Source of the DNA: Streptomyces sp. SA15
GTDB taxonomy: Bacteria > Actinomycetota > Actinomycetes > Streptomycetales > Streptomycetaceae
Direction: 5' to 3'
Length of the DNA: 64,000 bases
Assembly: GCF_002291145.1 (NCBI RefSeq)
Contig: NZ_NTGE01000099.1
Location: forward strand, 477,135 to 541,134
This document shows positions 1-7,674 of the stretch, piece after piece. Below the pieces are notes generated by a model. The model did no database searches, had not been told where the DNA came from, and was given only the letters and a program-made list of their open reading frames with translations. Positions within the stretch are counted from its first letter, which is position 1; every line of letters starts with the position of its first letter. Made by a program: the position numbers and the translations under genes.

Positions 1-2081
1 CGCGGCTGGTCGGGCTGCCCGCCGAGCCGGTCACCCTCACAGAGGCCGGGATCCGCTCCCGCTTCCACCCCGTCGACTGGAACGAGATCGACGGCATCGT
101 GCAGCTCGCCGCCGCCGAGGGCACCCTCGCCGAGGCCCGGCTGCGGATCATGGACGAGCAGGGCCGCGTGATCCGTTCGGTCCGCAGCCGCTCCAAGCCG
201 GTCATGGACCCGGCCACCGGGGAGTACGAGCTGATCGGCACCCTCCAGGAGATCACCGAGCCCCCGCCGGGCGCGGCCGCGCGCACCCCGGTCACCGGCG
301 ACTGGCGCCGCTCCCGCGAGGCGTTCCTGCTGGACGCGGGCCGCGCCCTGGCCGAGGCCCGGTCGACGGCCGAGGTCCTGCGGGTGGCGGCCGGCCTCGC
401 CATGCCCGGCTTCTCCCCGGACGGCCTGGCCGTCTTCGGCGTCGAGGGCGACCGCCTGACGATCATCGGCAATCACGGACATCAGCCCGGCGACGAGAAC
501 CCCTTCTCCCACATGTCGCTGTCCACGGACTACCCGGCCGCCGAGGTCGTCCGCACCGGCCGCGCGGTCTACCTCTCCTCCCCCGAGGACTACAAGTCCC
601 GCTACCCGGTCACCTGGCCGCTCGCCCAGCACTTCGGCCGCCAGTCCTGGGCGTTTCTGCCGCTGACGGTTGCCGGCCGCACGATGGGCGCCTGGATGGC
701 GGCCTTCACCTACCCGGTGGCGTTCACGCCGGACGAGCGGTCGGTCCTGACGACGGTGGCGCGGATGCTCGCGCAGGCGCTGTCCCGGGCGGGGATCACC
801 GAGTCGGAGCGGGAACTGACGGACGGCCTGCAGCGCAGCATGCTCCCCACGCTGGGCCCTCGGATTCCCGGCATGAGCGTGGCGGCCCGCTACGTCCCCA
901 CCGGCGGCGGCCTCCAGGTCGGCGGCGACTGGTACGACATGATCCCGCTGCCTGGGGGCACCTCCCGGACGGAATCCGGGGGAGGTCGCTTCGCCCTGGT
1001 CATGGGCGACGTGCAGGGCCACGACGTCAGGGCGGCGGGCCTGATGGGCCAGCTCCGCATCGCACTGCGCGCCTACGCCTCGGAGGGCCACCGCCCCGAC
1101 GCGGTGCTCTCCCGCGCGTCCCGCTTCCTGCACGGCATGACATACGGCGACGAGGACCCCTCGGATCTCCGCTTCGCGACCTGCCTGTACGTGGAGGTCG
1201 ACCCCACGACCGGCGTCCTGGACGTCGCCCGCGCCGGGCACCCCGACCCGGCGATCCGCATGGGGGACGGCACGGTCCTCACCCGCCCCACGGCCGGCGG
1301 CCTGCCCCTCGGCATCGACCCGGACGCCGACTACCCCACCACCCGGATCACCCTCGAACCCGGCGAGACCCTGCTGCTGTGCACCGACGGCCTGATCGAG
1401 ACCGGCGGCCACGACATGGAGACCGGCTGGAAACGGATCCGCGCGATCCTCGAGAGCCACGAGGGCGACCTGGAGGAACTCGCCGACGCCCTGGTCCAGG
1501 CGGTGCACGGCCCGTCCTCCCACCACACCACCGGCCCCCTGGCCGACCGCCGCGAGGACGACATAGCCGTCCTGCTCCTGTGCCGGGAGGGCGAGGGCTG
1601 CGGCTGCGGCGACTCGATCGCCGTACGGCCCCGGATCCGCCGCACGATGCTGTCGGTGGCCCAGGCGGAACCGGAACTCGTGGCGGTGGCCCGCCAGCAC
1701 CTGAGGGAGCTGCTCCACGACTGGACCTCGCCGGACCAGGTCGACTCGGCGGTCCTGCTGCTCTCCGAAATGCTGACCAACGTCCTGGTCCACACGGACG
1801 CCGACGCACTGCTGCTGGCCGAGGTGAGGGGCGAGCCGGGCGCGCGCCGGATGCGGGTCGAGGTGACGGACACCAGCGACGACCTCCCGCACAGGCGCAG
1901 ACCCGGCGAGCTGGCCTCGTCGGGCCGCGGGCTGATGCTGATCGAGCTGCTGGCGGAGGTGTGGGGGGTGGATCCGCGGGGCGAGGGGAAGAGCATCTGG
2001 TTCGAGCTCTATGAGTCCTCTGCCGACGAGTCCTTTGCCGACGAGTCCTCTGCCGACGAGTCCACGGCGGATGCGGAATAG
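1..2081 (+). CDS. PAS/GAF SpoIIE-type serine phosphatase with ATPase (anti-sigma) domain, 5' end missing
   Basis: The reading frame is open from the first bases of the window, so the true start lies upstream; the GTG at 99 is only the first internal start codon. The visible order is the end of a PAS-like sensor, a GAF domain (about 85-235 counted from that GTG), a SpoIIE/PP2C phosphatase (about 250-500, with GGDWYD and GDVQGHD metal-site motifs) and a C-terminal HATPase_c domain (SEMLTNVLVHTD and a later GRGL motif). Proteins of this build control anti-anti-sigma partners by dephosphorylation. The last 23 residues are a Glu/Ser/Asp-rich tail made by a 15-bp tandem repeat, and the stop lies inside the convergent neighbour. 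The partner regulators cannot be told from the sequence. Confidence 0.9.
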   Translation, partial: RLVGLPAEPVTLTEAGIRSRFHPVDWNEIDGIVQLAAAEGTLAEARLRIMDEQGRVIRSVRSRSKPVMDPATGEYELIGTLQEITEPPPGAAARTPVTGDWRRSREAFLLDAGRALAEARSTAEVLRVAAGLAMPGFSPDGLAVFGVEGDRLTIIGNHGHQPGDENPFSHMSLSTDYPAAEVVRTGRAVYLSSPEDYKSRYPVTWPLAQHFGRQSWAFLPLTVAGRTMGAWMAAFTYPVAFTPDERSVLTTVARMLAQALSRAGITESERELTDGLQRSMLPTLGPRIPGMSVAARYVPTGGGLQVGGDWYDMIPLPGGTSRTESGGGRFALVMGDVQGHDVRAAGLMGQLRIALRAYASEGHRPDAVLSRASRFLHGMTYGDEDPSDLRFATCLYVEVDPTTGVLDVARAGHPDPAIRMGDGTVLTRPTAGGLPLGIDPDADYPTTRITLEPGETLLLCTDGLIETGGHDMETGWKRIRAILESHEGDLEELADALVQAVHGPSSHHTTGPLADRREDDIAVLLLCREGEGCGCGDSIAVRPRIRRTMLSVAQAEPELVAVARQHLRELLHDWTSPDQVDSAVLLLSEMLTNVLVHTDADALLLAEVRGEPGARRMRVEVTDTSDDLPHRRRPGELASSGRGLMLIELLAEVWGVDPRGEGKSIWFELYESSADESFADESSADESTADAE

Positions 2082-3112
2082 CGCGTACGCAACTCGTGTA
2101 CGACCCCGAATACGGCGGCGGTGAGCGGCACGGCGAGCAGCATCCCGAGAACGCCGGCGACGGAGGCCCCCGCGGTGATGGCCACCATGACGACGGCGGG
2201 ATGCATCTGCACGGTCCGGCTCTGGATCATGGGCTGCAGGACATGCCCCTCCAGGACCTGCACGGCGAGCACGATACCGAGCGCCCACAGCGCGATCACG
2301 AACCCCCGATCGGCCAGCGCCACGAGCACGGCGACCGCACCGGAGAGGAAGGCGCCGAGGTAGGGGATATAAGCCCCCACGAAGACGAGCGCTCCCAACC
2401 CCACGGCCCCCGGCACATCAAGAACCAGCAGCCCGACGGTGATGCACAGGGCATCGATGAGCGCGATGAGGGTGGTCCCGCGCATGAACCCCTCGACGGC
2501 CTGGTAGGCCCGCCGGGCCATGGCTTCCAGGAGGTCGCCCCTGTGATGCGGAGAGAGGGCCCGCAAGGTATCGGCGGCTTTGTCGGAGTCCCGCAGAAAG
2601 AAGAAGACGAGGAGCAGGGCGAGTACGGCCATGGCGATGGTCTCGCCGACGACGCTGACGCCACTGATGACCCCGGACGCGGCCGTCCCCCCGAACTTGG
2701 TCAGCAGCTCCTTCGCGTTGGAAGCGAGGTCGTCGAGCGAGGTCCCGGCGGCCCCGAAGTGGTCACTGAGCCCCTGCGCCGCGTCCTTGAGCGAGGCGAC
2801 GATCTCGTCCCCGGTGTCGATGAGCGCGGCGACGACGATATACACGGCCCCACCGACGACACCCAGCACGGCGACACAGGTGACCCCGGCGGCGACGGAC
2901 CGATTGACCTTGGCCTTGACGAGTCGCCGGTGGAAGGGCCCGAGCAGGGCGGTCCCGAGCAGCGCGAGCAGTACGGGCACGACGGCCGTCCGGAACTCCA
3001 CGGCCAACCGGATCCCGACGTAGACGACGCCGGCTACGAGCAGGAGTACGGCACACCAGGCGGCGAAGCGGCGGACGGGGTCCGGAAGTAGAGACGGTTG
3101 CGGTGCCTGCAC
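2009..3112 (-). CDS. AI-2E family transporter (PerM/YdiK-like membrane protein)
   Basis: This 367-residue protein has the AI-2E/PerM pattern: an N-terminal pair of hydrophobic helices (about 15-65), a further helix near 75-95, an amphipathic linker, then clustered helices from about 150 to 345 with the family-like stretches FVGAYIPYLGAF and LEGHVLQPMIQSR. The family holds eight-helix membrane proteins, some linked to autoinducer-2 or sodium/proton traffic; no substrate can be assigned here. The C-terminus is a repeat-encoded Ser/Asp/Glu tail that overlaps the end of the convergent phosphatase by 73 bp. Confidence 0.87.
   Translation of the reverse strand: MQAPQPSLLPDPVRRFAAWCAVLLLVAGVVYVGIRLAVEFRTAVVPVLLALLGTALLGPFHRRLVKAKVNRSVAAGVTCVAVLGVVGGAVYIVVAALIDTGDEIVASLKDAAQGLSDHFGAAGTSLDDLASNAKELLTKFGGTAASGVISGVSVVGETIAMAVLALLLVFFFLRDSDKAADTLRALSPHHRGDLLEAMARRAYQAVEGFMRGTTLIALIDALCITVGLLVLDVPGAVGLGALVFVGAYIPYLGAFLSGAVAVLVALADRGFVIALWALGIVLAVQVLEGHVLQPMIQSRTVQMHPAVVMVAITAGASVAGVLGMLLAVPLTAAVFGVVHELRTRYSASAVDSSAEDSSAKDSSAEDS
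2013..2063. repeat. 15-bp tandem repeat inside overlapping 3' ends of two genes
   Basis: Three full copies plus a part copy of GAGTCCTCTGCCGAC occupy 2013-2063. Read rightward they encode the ESSAD tail of the phosphatase; read leftward they encode the SSAED tail of the convergent permease. One repeat therefore supplies a similar acidic, serine-rich tail to both proteins. Confidence 0.85.
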
Positions 3113-3308
3113 GTTCCCATCTGGCCATACGTCAGCTGGGGGCGTCGCGCTGAGGGGGCCGAACGCCGTATGCGGGGAAGGCGGGGGGGGGTTGCAGCTG
3201 AGCGTCCCCAGCAGAATCGATGCCTCTATCCACTATCGGGTGAACATCCTTGCTATGGACGTGAGCCGCATCCATGCGTGCCTAGCTTCCGAGGCGGAGG
3301 TGAGCTCG

Positions 3309-4079
3309 ATGAGCGAGCAGAACAACACACCGCCGGACCAGTCGGCGGCACAGCGGCAGGACGCGATCGACATCAACGACTTCGTGTTCGCGGCCACGGG
3401 GGCGCGAGTGCGGAGGCTGACGTTGCCGGACGGGACTCACTGGTTTCCGGCCGTGGATGTTGCAATGGCCTTGGCTACACCAACACAAGAGACGCGTTGC
3501 GCCATGGGGTCGCACAAGAACACACAACATCCCTTGGCGATCTTGCACGAACCGTCGACAGGATCGACGGTTCGCGCAAGATTGCAGCTCACGGGCTCAA
3601 GAAACACATGAGGATGGTGAATGCGGCTCGAAGTGAGGAACATCCAGGCCGACGAGATGATGGCGGCCTTCCAGAGGGAGCAAACCGATCTCCTACGAGA
3701 CATCAGCCAGAGCCAGAGCACAATCGCCCGCAGCCAGAGCGCGATCGCTCGCAGCCAAACCCTGATCGCAGACGCCCTACAGGACATCGCCCAGTCCCTC
3801 AGGTTCCGTCACTCGGAACCGAAGCTGACGCCCCAACAGCTCCTCGCCACCTGGAAGGCGAAGAACCTCGTCTTCACCGAGGACATCCATGCGGTAGCCG
3901 CCTACCTGGCGCCTGCGCTCGTTCGGGGCGAGGCCACTTACCGCCTGGAAGAGATCGCCACGCGTACGGGGCTCACCGTCGCCCGCGTCCACGACTGCCT
4001 CCGCACCCTGCTCAAGCGCGGCTGCATGCGGCAGACGGGCTGCGCTGCGGACGGAGCGCCCATCTACGTGCTGCCGTAG
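3309..4079 (+). pseudogene. BRO-N family antirepressor-like gene, frameshifted and internally deleted
   Basis: An ATG at 3309 behind a GGAGG site opens a BRO-N type domain (DAIDINDF, then a WFPAVDV motif). Near 3459-3462 one base appears to be missing, because homology continues in the +2 frame as GLGYTNTR and then AHGLKKHMRMVN. At about 3618-3625 the frame jumps back to RLEVRNIQADEM and runs to a stop at 4077-4079. From memory of this family, the stretch between MRMVN and the coiled region, about 60-70 residues, is absent. The C-terminal part keeps ISQSQ/IARSQ heptads and a winged-helix-like end (YRLEEIATRTGLTVARVHDCL). The gene looks like dead prophage-type or regulatory cargo; sequencing error could explain the single base but not the lost segment. 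Confidence 0.75.
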
Positions 4080-4095
4080 CAGCGTCCTGACAAGA

Positions 4096-4136
4096 GAGGC
4101 CCGAAGCCGCAAAACGAGGTTGCGGCTTCGGGCCTC
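4096..4136 (+). terminator. Strong hairpin terminator after the BRO remnant
   Basis: Arms at 4096-4112 and 4120-4136 form a perfect 17-bp stem around a 7-nt loop, 16 bases past the stop of the BRO remnant. There is no long U tract, as is usual in Streptomyces. Nothing recognisable lies between it and the pirin gene. Confidence 0.85.
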
Positions 4137-4320
4137 GTCGTACCGTACCCGAGATCTACAGCCCACCGAGGGCGTTACTCGACATGTGCCTGAACCGGCA
4201 TCACCAACGTTGTGAAACTTCCCTGGTCGGCCGAGCGGACCGCCACCGGCTGCACCGGCGACGAGGTCAAGCACGGACGTCAAGCCGGAAGATCCCCGCT
4301 CGAAGCGCGAACTGCGCGAA

Positions 4321-5292
4321 CTACATGCCGCCCTCAGACATCCCGTGCACCGCCGGGATCGTCCCCAGTCGGCCCTTCTGGAAGTCCTCGAACGCCTGCT
4401 CCAATTCTGCCCGCGTGTTCATCACGAAGGGACCGTAGTGCGCCATCGGCTCCCGGATCGGCTGACCGCCCAGCAGGACGACCTCCAGATCCGGCGCGTT
4501 GGAGTCCTGCTTCTCATCGGCGCGGACGGTCAGCGAGGAGCCCGCTCCGAATACGGCCGTCTGACCGAGGTGGATCGGCCGGCGCTCCGCGCCCACCGCG
4601 CCACGTCCCGCCAGCACGTAGGCGAGCCCGTTGAAGTCCTCGCGCCACGGCAGCGTGATTTCCGCGCCCGGCGCCAGTGTCGCGTGAACCATCGTGATGG
4701 GCGTGTGCGTGATCCCCGGTCCCTGGTGGCCGTCCAGCTCACCGGCGATCACCCGGAGCAGCGCGCCGCCGTCCGGCGAGGTGAGGAGCTGAACCTGACC
4801 GCCTCGGATGTCCTGATAGCGCGGCGGCATCATCTTGTCCCTGGCAGGCAGGTTGACCCAGAGCTGGAGCCCGTGGAACAGGCCTCCGGACATGACGAGG
4901 GACTCCGGCGGCGCCTCGATGTGGAGCAGGCCCGCGCCTGCCGTCATCCACTGGGTGTCGCCGTTGGTGATGGTGCCGCCACCGCCGTTGGAGTCCTGGT
5001 GGTCGAAGATGCCGTCGATGATGTAGGTGACGGTCTCGAAGCCGCGGTGCGGGTGCCACGGGGTCCCTTTCGGCTCCCCGGGCGCGTAATCCACCTCGCC
5101 CATCTGGTCCATCATGATGAACGGATCCAGATGGCGGTAGTTGATCCCGGCGAACGCACGGCGCACCGGGAAGCCCTCGCCCTCGAAACCGCTGGGCGCG
5201 GTCGTGACGGCGAGTACGGGACGTGCCACGGCATCGGCGGATGCGGCGACGCGCGGCAGCGTCAGCGGGTTCTCGACGGTCACTGCAGGCAT
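4321..5292 (-). CDS. Pirin family protein
   Basis: This 323-residue protein is a typical bicupin pirin. The N-terminal cupin carries the metal-site segments PWHPHRGFETVTY (about 97-109) and HIEAPPE (about 142), and the second cupin starts near 205. Pirins are iron-binding bicupins; some act as quercetinases and others modulate regulators, and which applies here cannot be told. A TACCTCC/GGAGGT ribosome site lies just before the ATG at 5292. The gene stands alone between two terminator hairpins. Confidence 0.92.
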   Translation of the reverse strand: MPAVTVENPLTLPRVAASADAVARPVLAVTTAPSGFEGEGFPVRRAFAGINYRHLDPFIMMDQMGEVDYAPGEPKGTPWHPHRGFETVTYIIDGIFDHQDSNGGGGTITNGDTQWMTAGAGLLHIEAPPESLVMSGGLFHGLQLWVNLPARDKMMPPRYQDIRGGQVQLLTSPDGGALLRVIAGELDGHQGPGITHTPITMVHATLAPGAEITLPWREDFNGLAYVLAGRGAVGAERRPIHLGQTAVFGAGSSLTVRADEKQDSNAPDLEVVLLGGQPIREPMAHYGPFVMNTRAELEQAFEDFQKGRLGTIPAVHGMSEGGM

Positions 5293-5409
5293 GTCGGTAC
5301 CTCCTTGTGCTCCGAGTTTAGTTGAGCGTTGAACTTTCTGCCACCCCTAACCGGGAAGGCCAACAGGGCATTCCCGCCGGAGAACGGGCCGGCGGACGCG
5401 GACAACGCC

Positions 5410-5443
5410 GGAGGCCGGTGCCCCGCGCAGGGCACCGGCCTCC
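5410..5443 (-). terminator. Hairpin terminator of the transporter remnant
   Basis: Arms 5410-5423 and 5430-5443 form a perfect 14-bp stem with a 6-nt loop, 18 bp past the stop of the leftward transporter remnant. It suggests that fragment was once the end of a working gene. Confidence 0.75.
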
Positions 5444-5461
5444 CGGACCACTCAACCAGGG

Positions 5462-5609
5462 TCAGGCGACCAACTCCGCCTCCTTCGCCGAGTCCGAGTC
5501 CGAGTCCGCTCCCGGCGCCTCCCCGGCCTCCGCCTCCGACGGCTTCCCGTCCCGCATCACCAGCGTCGCCAGCACCGCCGCCGCCGGCACACCGATCGCG
5601 CTCACCGTG
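5462..5609 (-). pseudogene. C-terminal remnant of a membrane transporter, probably MFS efflux
   Basis: Read leftward this stretch encodes about 48 residues: a hydrophobic helix (TFTVSAIGVPAAAVLATLVM) followed by a charged tail rich in Glu, Ala and Asp that ends at 5462. This resembles the last helix and tail of a drug-exporter MFS protein. No start or upstream domain remains, because the sequence before it belongs to a TetR gene on the other strand. The family call rests on one helix and the context, so it is tentative. Confidence 0.45.
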
Positions 5610-5964
5610 AAGGTCGTCGACATGGACCTCATGTCCTTCTCCGAGCGCCTGGCCGCCCTGTTCACGGCAGCCGGATTCCCCGAGCCGTCCGGCGCGATCG
5701 ACACGGTCCTGTCGTACGTGATCGGCATGAGCACCACGGAGGCCGCCTGGCTCACCACGGTCGCCCGCTCCGGCGAGACCGAGGCGGAGTTCATCGCCCG
5801 CCTCGCGCCCGCCGCCCAGCAGGCCGCCGCCGACTACGAGCACCTCGCCGGCCCGCACGACGTCCTCACCGCCGCGACCACGGACCCCGTGGCCCAGAGA
5901 CACCAAATTCGCCTACGGCCTGGAGGTCGTCCTCGACGGACTGGCCCTGCGGCTCCCCAACTGA
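5610..5964 (+). pseudogene. C-terminal remnant of a TetR-family repressor
   Basis: From about 5610 the rightward frame encodes the ligand domain of a TetR-type repressor (FSERLAALFTAAGFPEPS, then STTEAAWLTTVARSGETE). The HTH half is missing. An extra A near 5896 shifts the frame; without it the sequence would continue VARDTKFAYGLEVVLDGL and stop at 5962-5964. The fragment abuts the transporter tail head to head, which is what remains when a deletion removes both 5' ends of a divergent regulator-transporter pair. Confidence 0.65.
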
Positions 5965-5988
5965 CCCAGCTGACCCAACTGAAGAGAA

Positions 5989-6459
5989 TCAGCCATACAT
6001 CCGGCGCATCGCGAACTCGACCATCTGCTCCACGGCCTTCGAGTCGAAGACCATCCGGTGCTCGCCCTCCATGTCGAGGACGAAGCCGTACCCGGTCGGG
6101 AGCAGGTCGATCACCTCGGCGCCGGTGATCACGAAGTACTTGGACTCCTTGCCCGCGTACCTGCGCAGCTCTTTCAGCGACGTGAACATCGGGATCACCG
6201 GCTGCTGGGTGTTGTGCAGGGCGAGGAAGCCCGGGTTGTCACCGCGCGGGCAGTAGACCTTCGAGGTCGCGAAGACCTGCTGGAAGTCCTCGGCGGCCAT
6301 CTGCCCGGTGGTGAAGGCCCGCACCGCGTCCGCGAGCGAGGGCGGGGACGGCTCGGGGTAGAGCGGCGGCTGCTGGCCGTAGCCGCCGGACATGGGCTGC
6401 TGCGGCGGGGCGTACTGCTGCTGCGCGCCGCCGCCCACGTTCTGGTCGTAGCCGTACAT
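5989..6459 (-). CDS. SseB-like domain protein
   Basis: The leftward frame stays open far upstream, but the natural start is the ATG at 6459, giving 156 residues. A Gly/Gln/Pro/Tyr-rich N-terminus (about 1-40) precedes a folded part with SLADAVRAFTTGQM, VYCPRGDNPGFLAL and VITGAEVIDLLPTGYGF, the pattern of SseB N-terminal domains found in actinobacterial proteins of unknown role. The gene ends 25 bp past the TetR remnant and is divergent from the dioxygenase gene. No catalytic residues are evident. Confidence 0.82.
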   Translation of the reverse strand: MYGYDQNVGGGAQQQYAPPQQPMSGGYGQQPPLYPEPSPPSLADAVRAFTTGQMAAEDFQQVFATSKVYCPRGDNPGFLALHNTQQPVIPMFTSLKELRRYAGKESKYFVITGAEVIDLLPTGYGFVLDMEGEHRMVFDSKAVEQMVEFAMRRMYG

Positions 6460-6639
6460 GAGCGTAAGCGTACCGAGAGGACCGGGGCGGCCGAGGCGGT
6501 ATGGGCGCGCGCACGTTCCACAGCGAGTTGACAGCTGCGGGCCCTGGTTTCGCACAGCTGGTAGCCATAGCGTCCGACGTATCAAGAGCGCACCACGGAA
6601 CGGCAAAGCGTGAGCAATCACCGGCAAGGGGACACGGCC

Positions 6640-7521
6640 ATGAGCGGACACCACCACGGCGACGACGTCCACGAGCACGACAGAGGTCTCTCCTACGACC
6701 TCCCCGTCCTCGCCCGCCGCCGGATGATCCGGTTGCTCGCGGGGGCGAGCCTGGTGCCGCTGGTGGGGTGCTCCGCCGAGGACGACACCTCTGCCGGCGG
6801 CGACTCGTCGAGCCCGGCTTCCTCGGGCTCCTCGGGCTCCTCGTCGTCCTCGTCCTCTTCTTCCTCCTCCTCGTCCTCCTCGTCCGCCGAGTGCGCGACG
6901 ATCCCGGACGAGACGGCCGGCCCCTTCCCCGGCGACGGCTCGAACGGCGTGAACGTCCTGAAGGAGAGCGGTGTCGTCCGCAGCGACATCAGGAAGAGCT
7001 TCGGCGACTCCGCTGGCGGCACCGCCGAGGGCGTGCCCCTGACCGTCACGCTCACGGTCGTGGACGCCGCCTCCGGCTGCGGGACCCCGAAGAAGGGCGC
7101 CGCCGTGTACATCTGGCACTGCGACCGGGAGGGCAACTACTCCCTGTACTCCGAGGGCGTCACGGAGGAGAACTACCTGCGGGGCGTCCAGGAGACGGAC
7201 GACAAGGGCCAGGTCACCTTCACGAGCATCTTCCCCGGCTGCTACGCCGGTCGCTGGCCGCACATCCACTTCGAGGTCTACGGCAGCCTGGAGGACGCCA
7301 CGGCGGCCACCTCCATCACGAACACCTCCCAGCTCGCGCTGCCGAAGGACGTCTGCGACACGGTGTACGCGACGGACGGCTACAGCGAGAGCGTCAGCAA
7401 CATGGGCCAGCTGTCCCTGGAGTCGGACAACATCTTCAGCGACGGCTACGAGCAGCAGCTCGCGGCGATGTCGGGCAGCGTCGGCAAGGGCTACACGGCG
7501 ACGCTCACGGTGCCTGTCTGA
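6640..7521 (+). CDS. Secreted intradiol ring-cleavage dioxygenase-like lipoprotein
   Basis: The ATG at 6640 follows AAGGGG and is preferred over the GTG at 6610. The N-terminus has a histidine-rich cytoplasmic stretch (HHHGDDVHEHD), then RRRM, a hydrophobic helix and the lipobox LVGC near residue 41, so Tat-type export as a lipoprotein is likely. A linker of about 25 residues, mostly serine, links the membrane to the dioxygenase fold. Candidate iron ligands are the Tyr of NYLRG, the Tyr of GCYAG and the two His of PHIHFEVY, the family's Tyr-Tyr-His-His set. Intradiol dioxygenases cleave catechols; the substrate of the secreted group is uncertain. The last 24 bp of the gene are partly duplicated just past the stop. 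Confidence 0.88.
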   Translation: MSGHHHGDDVHEHDRGLSYDLPVLARRRMIRLLAGASLVPLVGCSAEDDTSAGGDSSSPASSGSSGSSSSSSSSSSSSSSSSAECATIPDETAGPFPGDGSNGVNVLKESGVVRSDIRKSFGDSAGGTAEGVPLTVTLTVVDAASGCGTPKKGAAVYIWHCDREGNYSLYSEGVTEENYLRGVQETDDKGQVTFTSIFPGCYAGRWPHIHFEVYGSLEDATAATSITNTSQLALPKDVCDTVYATDGYSESVSNMGQLSLESDNIFSDGYEQQLAAMSGSVGKGYTATLTVPV

Positions 7522-7545
7522 GGCGACGCTCACGTGCCGGTCTAA
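7498..7545. repeat. Imperfect 24-bp tandem duplication across the dioxygenase stop
   Basis: The last eight codons of the dioxygenase gene (GCGACGCTCACGG...TGTCTGA) recur immediately downstream as GCGACGCTCACG...GTCTAA. It looks like a small slippage duplication with no obvious function. Confidence 0.6.
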
Positions 7546-7580
7546 CGCGTCACACCTGTCCGTTTGGGGTTGCTTCTTAT

Positions 7581-7592
7581 TACCGACGGGTA
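7581..7592. promoter_or_regulatory. Candidate operator TACC-N4-GGTA before the acyl-CoA dehydrogenase
   Basis: The short inverted repeat TACCGACGGGTA lies in an AT-richer patch 83 bp before the dehydrogenase start. Its position suits a fatty-acid-type repressor, but the arms are only 4 bp, so it is a weak call. Confidence 0.35.
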
Positions 7593-7674
7593 GCATCATC
7601 GGAGCTACTTATTGGTACGTGAACTAGCTGCGAGGAGTCAGTGCCTCGCCGAATCCCTCAACGGAGCCGTCGCC

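Noticed and set aside
3309..4079. Prophage or integrated element around the BRO remnant
   Set aside because: No integrase, attachment repeats or other phage genes flank it; the neighbours are ordinary core genes.
5329..5610. 93-codon Pro-rich frame after the pirin gene
   Set aside because: Its Pro/Ser runs arise from reading the transporter tail and its terminator in the wrong strand and frame; no ribosome site.
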